Below are positions 54,290 through 64,000 of a DNA stretch of 64,000 nucleotides, piece after piece (position 1 is the first letter of the stretch; every line of letters begins with the position of its first letter). The position numbers were made by a program, and so were the translations under genes. The notes beneath the pieces were generated by a model, which had not been told where the DNA came from, did no database searches, and was given only the letters and a program-made list of their open reading frames with translations. Origin of the DNA: Isoetes taiwanensis (taxonomy: Eukaryota > Streptophyta > Lycopodiopsida > Isoetales > Isoetaceae). The stretch is taken from contig JAJEKV010000021.1 in the NCBI GenBank assembly GCA_021234155.1, positions 20,673,498 to 20,737,497 on the forward strand, read 5' to 3'.

Positions 54290-55625
54290 TTCTTATGAAC
54301 TATGCCATGGGACAAGTTATGGAGCACAACTATGCACTGCCCAAGAAGAAAGAAATCGAGTTTTAAAATTTACAATCGAGGAACATACTTGGTGGCTTGG
54401 TATGTTTCAAGTTGAAGAAGGAGAACTTTTCAGTCCTAAAGTGGGTGTTTGACGGTGATATCCCAAGGATTGTTAGTTTGTATTAATCTGGTGAATTATT
54501 GGGTGGATGGCTTAGGATCATTTAAGGTGAGATTTCATTTGGCTTCGATTTAAAAGCAGAGAAAGCTATGTATAATGTTGCTATCTGACTGCTCAAACTT
54601 GCGATAATTGTATATTTTGTATGTATAAACTAAAAAAAAAAAAAGGAAAAGAGTTCTAGTACTATGTCTTGCAACGGGATCAGACTCGGATAGACACTAA
54701 AAGGGCCGAAAACTTTGAGCCAATTTTGCCAATTCCACTCACAGTGAGTTCATTTTTGTACTTTACATGCTATGGTTAGAATAGTGGAAAATGATACATC
54801 ATAGTTGTATGTTTGTATGGAATTTTAAAAGCGAGAAGGGACGGGAAAAAGAAGGGATTGCGGGTTGAGAAAGTGCTATCGGAAAATTTGGGCTTCATGG
54901 TGGTAATGTAAAACTTGAAAAGGATTTGAAGAAATCGATAAAAAAAGCTACGTACCATGCAAGGTGTCCTTGGGAGGTGATAAGGCAAGACACTTTTTGA
55001 AAAATGTGGATTCAAAGAAAGGGAACATTTGACTTTGGTAAGAGGCTAGTTGAAATTTGAAAGGGATAGGGCCGGATAGAGCCAATGCCACTATAAGGAA
55101 ACTAGATGCATGGAATGCATTTTCCAACCCTAAATGTACTCTTTGCAAAACATACATTCACCAATGCAGATAAGGTGGAATTTAAGCAGCTCGTCATAAA
55201 GTTTACAGATGCTTACATCAAAGCGTGGGGCGAAAATGAGGTCACTCACTATATTCACATTTTGTATGCACATGGACCTTGGTTTGTCAAGGAATATGGT
55301 AGTCTTGCTGTGTGGAATACTCAAGGCATGGAAAAGTCCCATAAACAGGCCAAACTAGCATTTCATCGTGCTACACAGAGAGGAGGATCTTCACTTGCAT
55401 CAAGGCCACTCAATCAGCTTGGAACCTGGTTTTATAGAAGGCTGCTAGCAAGGCATGACATGAATGTTAAAAGAAGAACAAGTCCACAACTAGATAGTGC
55501 GTTGAGAGATGCTATCCACAAAGCATAAAAAGAGAACTATGGGAGAAGTCCACCGCTAAGGAAACACAAAGACAATGGAGAAACAAGCGGGTGAGGATTG
55601 GGAAAAAATATGCCATCGCACATTA
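54290..55625 (+). pseudogene. Transposase-like part of the nested transposon, copy 2
   Basis: Shifted between 54,290 and 55,105. From 55,106 to 55,528 the core (HYIHILYAHGPWFVKEYGSL, WNTQGMEKSHKQAK) is open and identical to copy 1. One extra base pair in 'cacaaagcataaaaagag' (copy 1: cacaagcgcaaaagag) ends the frame 33 codons early. Confidence 0.6.
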
Positions 55626-58600
55626 AATCTGTAAGTGCCATTGTCCTTGTTTATTTGATTTAATCATCTAATATTGAGATTTTTTACTGAATTTTAGTCA
55701 TTTCACTAAGAGTTACATGCTATTATTGCAGCTAGGTTTCACTTTGTTGTCTTGTTTATCCAAGTTGATGTTTATAGAATCATAGAGTATGCCATTATCG
55801 TGATCTGAAATACAATGTTAAAAGGTAATTTTGAATTGGTATGATGCCAACACATACTCTTAACCTTATGCTCCTCAAAAATTATTTTGGAACTTCCATC
55901 TCTTTGCTTTCGTGGGTGCCTTTCATTGTTAGAACCTCAAGAAATCTAACATATCTTTCCGAGAATATATTAACAAGTTGCATTTGTTCTAAGAACCTTG
56001 ATAGGGCATAAAACAAATTAACATTAAATTCATATTCTTTATCAACATCTAGCGGGCCTTTACATTGCCATAAACGTTTGTTCATCTAGTACATGAATGT
56101 CTAGTAGCTTTGAGGTAGTTATGAATTTTTGTGATGTATGTGCATTAGAAGTTGAAGGTTTGCGGTTAAGTGTTATGTTTGGTTAGAATCTTGCTTATTT
56201 TGTAAGTGTTTAAATAGGTCTAGCATGTGCACAACTTCTTGAATACATAGAGAGGAGGCTCTTCACAAAGCTAAAGGTGCACACAAAGTCACTTTAGAGT
56301 TAAAAAGTATAGCCCGGCTTTACGTTTCTAGCAAAATAGTATAAACTTGACATAAACCTTTCTGATCTCAAATGAAGACTTACAGTGCGGTGGCCTTGTG
56401 ATCCATACACGCCTTGTTAATGTCGGTGCCTTTTTTTTGGGTTGTATGGGCTTGGGCATCCAGATCCATCAAGCGAGATGCCAGCATTGATGCATGTGAG
56501 TTGCATGCATCTTTAGTTCGAGATATCTCAGTCCCAGTCCACCATCATGCTCTTTAAGGGCTGAAAGACCCATTAGGCAATAATCGGCAAGGTACGGTCA
56601 ATTTCGATTAAATTTGTCATGCTCAATAAAATAAGCTGTCGGCCGGGCTGGTAATGTTGAGAAGTGAGGAAGTCGGTGGGGTGCAATCTTGTTCCTAGAT
56701 GTCACTAAAATTATTCTACGGTGAAAGCTAAAGAGGCGGTGATGCAATTGATTGCGGTAGATTGGCTAAAATCGGATAAAGCGTGAAGATCATTTAGCGA
56801 GTCGACCAAGTAATCTCATGCGAGGTTAGTTGATGCAATGTAAGCCAAAAATGCTATATTTGCTGTTCTATGGAAACCGATATTGTATTTTTCCGTCCGC
56901 GAAGTCGCGACAAATTGGATGATTCATTCTTTCTTGTTGTCAACCTCGGTGATTGTTATGCGCAATTATTGGATGTATTTTCTTGAAAGTAAAGTTTGTT
57001 TTACGTTCGAAGTTTAGATGCTAATTTTTATGCTAGCGTGTAAACATCGAACCGATTAAAGATCATTACATAATCATAAAAGCATTTTACCAATGCATAA
57101 ATATATTTTTACGCTTAAATAGCTCTTGAGCATTGGTTGTCTGTATGCCACTGAGTATAGGAATCTGAAGGAGTTTACAAGTAAGGTTCTTGGTGTCTAG
57201 TCCCACATGAACTTACTGTCTGGAGAAATATCACATTCACCTTAATTATATTGAAATATGGAGTTAATGCACGTTGATGCTTTAGCATCATTCTTTAGCA
57301 TATTAACTAATGGTTTGAGGCCCCAAAATGCATGTGCCCTAATGGTATCCTAGTAAATTCCAAATTGTCATGGATAAAGTTAGGGATATGCGTGTACTTT
57401 TCAGTGTCTTTTTCTTGAAGAGATCTCCCAAAACTGTCTACATGTATGTTCACATATTTGGTCTATACAACTGCAACAAATGTGATAGGGTAGTAGTTGT
57501 GCTAGTGTGAGATGTGTATGGTCTGCAGGTTCAACATGGTCTACACGTCAGGTCTCGATCTGGCATGTATGCTAAACCTCATGAGCAGATATTGCTCTGC
57601 AGCTGTTTTGCATCATGCTTCAACAAAATATACCATGGGACAGAACGATTGCTTGGATTGGCACAGGGGAATGAAAATTGCAAGCCTGAAGTCAAGAACT
57701 ACCCGCTCTCTCTTTTTTATGCATGCAGTCTATCAAAGTTGAGCTCTAGTTCCTGCGCCTTATAAAACATGCAATTCCTCTCTATGGACTCTTCGCCCTT
57801 AAAGTGTTTTATAGTTTTGTAGCTGCTGCTGAGGTTTGCTTCTCAACTTCTCTTTTCTTCATTTCATGATTTCTATTTTAAAGTGATGTCACATCTTCGT
57901 ATATCTATAAAGCGCAATAGATGATGGATTTGAGGCAATACCTGGACAGGGCGTGCAGGCTGATGTAATGGGAAAGAAAGTTCTGGTGGGGAATGCAAGG
58001 CTAAAGAGACCTTTTAGTTTTATTGCTAGAAATGGGACTTGTTGTTGTATGAGTAAAATACCTTCGCTAAAAGTGAAAAACAAAAGATGATGTTGGTGGT
58101 ACACTGCGTGATCCCTACTGACAGAGATAACCACTTAGGATTGTGTTTGAAATATCATATCAAGACGGCCTATCAAGCAGCAATAGAAGTCTGGCATATC
58201 TTTTACAGACTGTTTTAACAAGGTACATTTGCTCTAAGAACATTGATAGGGTATAAAAGTTGTTAAATTCATATTCTTTAGCAGCATCTAGCAGGTCTTG
58301 TTTAATCCTCCAACGATGTTTGTAATGTGCAGAACATGCTAGGCAGTGTAATATATGCCGGCTAACACCAGGCGGCGTACGTGCATTTTCTAGTGCCAAC
58401 AAAATGAGATTGTTTGTTTGCGAAGACTTCAAGCACTTTGCATCCCTTGTTCACTGTCCCAACTGTCATATACACATTGAAAAGCTGCAGATTAGGCAAT
58501 GGTTCAGATTAAGCACGGTTCACTGGAAAGTTTGAATTGTTGGATCTACAAAGTCTTTTCTACTTGCTTCTGTTATTGGGCAGTTGTGTAACTTTCTGGC

Positions 58601-58799
58601 AAGGTACTACTTGTATTGCAATATGCTTGCATGTTGGAGTTGTAACTGATAATTTTATCTCTAAATGATCAAGTGACAGTATTTGTGGCGAGGCTTGCAT
58701 ATGGAGCACAAAAATTTGCATAGACCACGGTACAATACTCTTGGGCCGGTTTAAAGCGAAGCGGGGAGGCGGCACATAGCATTTCAAAGCAATATTCCA

Positions 58800-59085
58800 T
58801 GCAAATTGTACCGGCTTCGGCATACTATTTTAGCGCTAATGGCTCAATTTATACGGCTACTACATAGAATCTGCTTTGTTTACAATCAGGGCATCTCTCC
58901 TTTACGCTTTGATAGCTTTTGTAGGCTGCTGGTGGCAAAAGTTATGAAGATATTATTAAAGGCGGTGCTTGTTGAGAAACAAAGGCGGTTAATGCGACAA
59001 GCATCTCTTGTTTGGTTGGTCTGGATAAAATTTCCCCAAATGCGACCTTTACGTTTATGAGGCAGGTGCTTTGAAGAAAACATAA
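58800..59085 (+). pseudogene. Captured cytidine deaminase fragment, copy 2
   Basis: Same fragment as 16,775-17,119. This copy has a better ...AVLVEKQ...QASLVWLV reading (58,963-59,025), giving the VLVEK motif of plant cytidine deaminases. The NGSIYSG part is changed at 'tatacggctac', where copy 1 has 'tattctggctac'. Confidence 0.55.
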
Positions 59086-59754
59086 GTTGGTGCATGCCAG
59101 CATAGCATGTCTTTCACATGTATTATCGGTTAAGTTGGTGTATAGCACTATATTTAGCAATGGCCATTCACTATCTGATAATTGTACATTTGTAAAGCAT
59201 TAATAAGACTTCATTATGGTGAAGTTTCTCCTCTGTACATATTTTGTGAAATCAATATAAAGAGGATATACTTTTACGTCAATGGATTGATTCCCATATC
59301 TTACATTTGGAAGGCGATCAATCTTCTTTATTGAGTTTTTAAGTTTGTTTTCTTTTCTTTATTCCTTTTTCCCTGATATATAGCATCTTTGTGCTAAGGA
59401 TCTTATGTGTTAAGAATTGAAGAAGCCGTAATCTAAATGTCACAAAAATGCTATGAACATGCAGCTTCATTTTCCTTGTCTTTTAACAGTCATTTTCCTT
59501 GTCTTGGAGGTCGTAGCATGTGGAGGCAATTCCTGCATGCACAGTGCCAAGATGTTACCTGATTGCATGCATATGGTTGCATGATGTGATCCTTACACTT
59601 TTTCGCACGAAAGCAAGCAGCATGTCATCATAGCTTAAACCCAGCAGAATATTGCGCCCAAAACATTGAAACATCACGATGATTTACCAACAAACAAACA
59701 TGTTATGTTATGTTACTAATCTTTAACTAAACCCTGTATATTTAACAAAGAGTA

Positions 59755-60633
59755 TCAGATAGCTAACATCCTAAGTAACTTTAATATGGCAGCCCCTACA
59801 ACCAGCTTATACTTATAGTCAAAGTCCAAAGTATTAAGCAAATATCTAGCTGCCCAAACCCCCAGCACCTGATTAACACAAGCATGAAGACAAGCGAGCA
59901 TAACAGGCCCTACAATGCCAACATCAAATTTTGTATTCAATGAAGTAAATTGAGAACTAATTTTCAAACCTGGTTTTTGTCGCCTCTCCAAATTCAGCGT
60001 TGTGCACTTGCTCTTTTGATGAACATGCTGGCCTTTCTCCAAAAATTACGCCTTTCATAATTGTTCCTTGGCGGATTATCGCCAAGTGACTTGCACGAGA
60101 AACGACCCGGTCTTGCATAATGGTGCTCCCTGCAGCATAATGGTGGCAGAGAAGCTTAAACTCGTTCCAAATGTTAGGCCAGAGTTACGCTTGTGTCTGC
60201 TGATTTCTATGATGATTCTTTGGGAATTGAACCCAAACACAACCAGCAAACCCTTTTTGTTTTATTTTTTTCTTTACCAAATACATCAATTCCTGTGATC
60301 AATCCTCAAGTTATGAGGAGGCATACAATCCTTGCAACAAATTGTGTATTCTCTTCTATATCCTACCTTCTTATCGTCCATTAAAAATTTGAATTCAGAA
60401 AATCCAGTCAGCGACTCCAATAACCTTCTGCATTCCACTAATGTCCACGCCTCTTCCACGTTCAACGTTTGAATATGATCATTCTCCATGTGCACTTTCA
60501 ATTCAATCGGCCGATTGTCAGAATGCAATGCTCCTCCTTTGCTTTCGGCACAATTGACCATTTTTTCATTTGCCTCTTCATTCTTTGAACAAAGAAATTG
60601 CAATATAAGGTCTGTTTTGGTAACTTTGTACAC
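59755..60633 (-). pseudogene. Minus-strand cargo gene, downstream exons, copy 2
   Basis: Counterpart of 17,760-18,660. The exon at 60,286-60,633 is open for 115 codons here and shows the CCKDC cluster. The terminal exon segment is open at 59,755-60,042. Confidence 0.4.
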
Positions 60634-61040
60634 GAAAGTTGTAATTTCACATTATTTACTTCAGAACGAAGTGCATAAAGAACTTCATACTTACGAATGT
60701 GAAGCTGCTCAAGTCTACTTCAAGCGGTTATTTGCCCCACTGTCTCATGGATCGTTTTCTCAATCCCCATAAAATATCTGCTCAAGGGAAGCTTCACTAG
60801 CGCCTTGAAATGTATATATGCGTGGTGCAACCCTTAATGTTTGCACATCCTTGAACAAGGAAGCAAATATGCTTATCGGAATGAAGGCTTTTGCACCACC
60901 TCGAACCCGCCTCTTTCGGTCAATAACCTTCCTACTTCTCTTGCTAATAAGCGTGAAATGCCAAAAGAATATGCTTATCATTCAAACCTTTAGAAATGCG
61001 TGATAGTGCGGGGAGTTTACTAGTGACAAGCTGTCCCACC

Positions 61041-61544
61041 TTACCTTTTGTTTTTGTGTAATGGTATTTGTGGAACCAAACACCTTGATCCGAGGAAGCG
61101 GACAAAGGGGCGTCCACGAAATATCAAATGCCCAATAGCATGATGATGAACTTCCAAAACGCTTGTGATACTCTGTGCCAAAACTCTATCCTTGAAATCA
61201 GAAGAACACAAACAATTCACTTCAAGCTTTGGAAACATACGGCTCTGTGCAACATCCTCTTTCATCATATCTGCAGGTCCATACGCATGCGCAACAACAA
61301 TCTCATCTATACTTTTACTGCCCTGTCCAATAACAAATCCAACCACTGTGCTTTCCAATAATGCGATCAAGTCATTGAGCTTTCGTTTTTTTACTTTATG
61401 ATCACCGCGTTGTGCTGGCTTCATAGTCACCCAAGAACCTACCGAGATATTCAAGTCTATCCATTCTCCATTTTCGTCTTTCACATTCCTTAATACAATC
61501 TGAGTAATTTCAGATCGCTTAGTAGCCATTACCTGTGCAAACAA
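61041..61544 (-). CDS. Minus-strand cargo gene, first exon, copy 2 (167 aa open)
   Basis: The longest open version of the BAH-like exon; see the entry at 19,140-19,597. Start ATG 61,544 or the internal MATKRSEIT. It continues through EVNCLCSSDFKDRV and HAIGHLIFRGRPFVRFLGSR to a stop near 61,041. A donor probably lies before the last residues. Confidence 0.45.
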   Translation of the reverse strand: MFAQVMATKRSEITQIVLRNVKDENGEWIDLNISVGSWVTMKPAQRGDHKVKKRKLNDLIALLESTVVGFVIGQGSKSIDEIVVAHAYGPADMMKEDVAQSRMFPKLEVNCLCSSDFKDRVLAQSITSVLEVHHHAIGHLIFRGRPFVRFLGSRCLVPQIPLHKNKR

Positions 61545-62926
61545 ATGAATACCACATTATTCAAATAAAAAACCACTTAATAAAAATCAATACCGCATCA
61601 TTCAATTTGAAAAACCATTAAAAATACAATAGGGCTGAAAATACATACGATTTCTCTTCTAGCTTATAGGGCGGTTGAGGATCGAGTCAAAAGAAGTCTA
61701 TTCTAGTTTCAGTTTTTGCATTTGAATGTCGCAACCTACTAAATGTCTGGCTTCATGCATCAATAATAGCCTGCATGTAAGTGTCCATAACAACAATTAT
61801 TCATTTGCCTAAACTGGATATGTCCCTAACGAGGTTAAAACTAGGATGCAAATGAATTCCACTGCCTTACAAATTTATATCACTCTATAATTTACATTCT
61901 GAGAGTTCTTGAATTCTTGGACACTTGGGGCATAAACATACTAAAAAAGCATGAAACAATCCTCTCTTTACAGGCTGTGAAATAGTACAATGCCTAAACA
62001 TCCATTAGATGCAAGAAAGAAAGATCAGTTCATCATTGATGGTCTCTGGAAATATTCTGCAGAGGAGGAAGGATGTCTTCAGTTCAAAGACTGGAAAAGA
62101 ACAAGGAGTTTCTATATTTTCTGAGCCGGGTAAATTGAAATGTTTTTTTGAAATCCATAGCTACCATATCAATATGCTCTGATGAAGCAAAATCATAAAG
62201 ATAAATATAAGACATCTTCCTCGTTCTACTGAATGCTAAAGAAATGCTAACTAAGCTTCCCAAATTGCAATGATCAAACATAAAGAGAAGTGAAAACACT
62301 CACGAGAGCTGAATAGGGTTTATCTTGAGATTTCCGGAAGACATAGAAGGCCGAATTGCTGAAAGCTTGCTATGACATCATCTGAACAGTTGCTATTGCA
62401 CCCGAAAAGCATAAGTTTGAATAGAATTGGGTCAGCGGAGCTACAGTGAATGGGTCAATCCCATTGCTACAGTGCCCGATAGACCCATTCAATTTTCGCA
62501 ATTGTATAAAGAAGTTAAATATTAGACTCGTTCAAATACCTTGCTAGCAATTGTCGACACTTGAAGGAGTTGCCTAAACAAATGATTTCCTATAGAATTC
62601 ACAGCAATAGAATCAAAGCTTTTCTGCCAGGATGAGACAAAGACTTTGGCGCCAAGAAATTTTGTTTTGAGGGAAGTCCATCACGAATTCCCGCTCTCTT
62701 AGCATAGATTCAGGCGAAAAACTCTAAGGGGGCAATACATTAAATGCAATTGTTTTAATGACGAGTTAGGTTGCCATTTAATTACACTAATTAGATGTAT
62801 ATTAACTCAAAAATGCCACATCATCTTGGTATAACAAAGTAACACCTCCCGCTATTGGTTGATCCCAAATCGATGTGGAATTTCAAGGGTTTTTATTGGG
62901 ATATTTTGAGATCCCAAAAAACTCTA

Positions 62927-64000
62927 ATGGATCGGTTTCAACTTATGGCTCTCACTTTGTTCGAGAGGCCTCATGATCTGACCTTGTTGGAGTGCATTCG
63001 AGCATCTACGCCCTCCGATCCATTGGCTCAAGATGTATTCTCACACCTTATTGTTGCATCATCCTCTCGGTGAGATGGGATCGGACTATGATCGTTTTGA
63101 GATTCGAGATGGACTCTGCTCGTGATGGGCTTCTATATGTGCGGATGGTGCTTCTAGGCTTCAGGTTCTTGGGCTTGCCATGATTCACCTCTGCTGGACA
63201 CTTTGGAGTAGCCAAGACTCTTGAACTTATTAGTCGAGAGTATTGGTGGCGGTCTTAAATCGCTCTGTCCGAAGCTTTTACTCGATCTGTGATATCGATG
63301 TCGAGCCAAGGTTCCAAGGCATCTTCCTCATGGCTGCTTCAGCCTTTACCGGTTTTGCGGTCCTTGGAAGAGTATTTCGAGTGGATTTTATTGTCGAGCT
63401 TCCATCCTCCCGGGGCCATGGCGCCATCCTTGTTGTTGTTGTTGACCGTTTTTCCAAGATGGATTTAAGTTCCTTGCGGCACTTCTATCTCTAGTGAAGC
63501 CACAGCGGTTCTCTTGCTTGAGAGGTGGTTCGACTCCATGGCTTACCGGATAACATTGTCGGTGACCGCGGCCCTCAATTTGTTGCCGTTTTTGGAAGCG
63601 TCTATTGCAACTCTTGCATGTGGAGCGTTAAGCTCTCTTACGGACATCATCCGAGAGACCAATGGGCAGTGGGCGCACTAATCAAACCCTTGGCGATATT
63701 TGCGATGCTTCATCAATTATCGGCGGGATGGCTGGGTTGATTGGCTACGGCGGCGAATTTGCTTATAATAATTACATCCATGCCTCCACAGGCGGACTCC
63801 GTTCTTTATTAATTTCGGCATGCATCCCGGTGGTCTTTGATTGCTCCGGATATGACTCGATCAACCCGGTGCGAGGATAGGCTCGAGAAGCTCCGCATGC
63901 TTCGGGATGATCTTGGCACCATCTTCTCGGGCCCAAACGCGTTATCGTCATCATGCGGTCAGCATCGTTAGGGCGCTCCTCATTTTGCGGTTGGTGATCT
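62927..64000 (+). pseudogene. pol: Ty3 integrase, copy 2 (cut by the window end)
   Basis: Restarts at MDRFQLMALTLFERPHD. The catalytic-core second aspartate region (GDRGPQFVA, near 63,563) is cleaner than in copy 1. The chromodomain would lie beyond position 64,000. Confidence 0.8.

Larger units (their letters stand above)
52579..62924 (+). mobile_element. Nested 10.3-kb TIR transposon, copy 2
   Basis: Same ends (gagtttttttgagat ... atcccaaaaaactc) and the same flanking TA (52,577-52,578; 62,925-62,926) as copy 1; 10,346 bp. Confidence 0.85.
41964..64000. repeat. Second copy of the 23-kb block (direct repeat of 1 to about 22,070)
   Basis: Starts ttgcttcacacaagcaaggc, as at position 1, and remains collinear to the window end. 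The offset drifts from 41,963 at the start to about 41,922 at 10,471 and 41,942 at 20,985 because of many small indels. Long stretches are nearly identical (for example 10,471-11,150 against 52,393-53,070). Others are riddled with differences concentrated at CAG/CTG. Individual features are listed separately. Confidence 0.95.
48806..64000 (+). mobile_element. Ty3 chromovirus, copy 2 (cut by the window end)
   Basis: Same insertion as at 6,839: preceded by the same ctata (48,801-48,805), with the same nested transposon at the same position. It is therefore a duplicated insertion, not an independent one. 5' LTR 48,806-49,323. The window ends inside the integrase C-terminal part. Confidence 0.9.

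Noticed and set aside
1-64000. tRNA, rRNA or other structural RNA genes
   Set aside because: I looked for conserved tRNA boxes and rRNA words on both strands and found only the tRNA-iMet primer-site complement at 31,132.

Overview
This window is plant nuclear DNA made almost entirely of transposable elements, nested in one another; I see no ordinary host gene. The evidence is two chromodomain Ty3-type retrotransposons, a plant-type tRNA-iMet primer site after another LTR, spliced transposon genes with GT..AG borders, and discordance between repeat copies at CWG (CAG/CTG) trinucleotides, the sites that plants methylate symmetrically. The gag type and the DGQHS and DUF7869 families suggest a non-flowering land plant (moss, lycophyte or fern). 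This is an inference from remembered families, not a search.

Layout. Positions 1-23,010 recur in the same orientation from 41,964 to the window end, as a direct repeat of about 42 kb period with an 18.9 kb spacer (about 23,010-41,963). Each copy holds, in order: a Lys/Glu-rich minus-strand exon; a pyrimidine-rich tract; a small plus-strand gene among GC-rich palindromes; a convergent minus-strand DUF8039-like gene ending near a 120-nt foldback; a divergent promoter with a minisatellite; and a spliced gene with a DGQHS (ParB/sulfiredoxin-like) motif whose introns hold palindrome arrays. A Ty3 chromovirus (6,839-23,008, TSD ctata, 526/520-bp LTRs) is inserted next to that gene. It is itself split between RNase H and integrase by a 10.3-kb terminal-inverted-repeat transposon (10,656-20,982). 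The DGQHS gene appears to resume after the 3' LTR.

The 10.3-kb element has a coiled-coil protein and a transposase-like protein in its first third. Its remaining 7 kb carries a fragment of a host-type cytidine deaminase and a set of minus-strand exons, so it looks like a cargo-bearing transposon of a superfamily I cannot name.

The spacer holds an isolated integrase fragment, a 1.6-kb orphan LTR with its primer site, minisatellites, a decayed second chromovirus (35.3-38.1 kb) and a fairly well preserved DUF7869 transposon gene on the minus strand (38.9-41.2 kb).

Caution on reading frames. Many frameshifts differ between the two copies at CAG/CTG sites, and one copy is often intact where the other is broken. 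Much of the apparent decay in the duplicated parts may therefore be consensus error at methylated sites. The best unbroken versions are 12,867-13,715 (copy 1) and 53,063-54,289 (copy 2).
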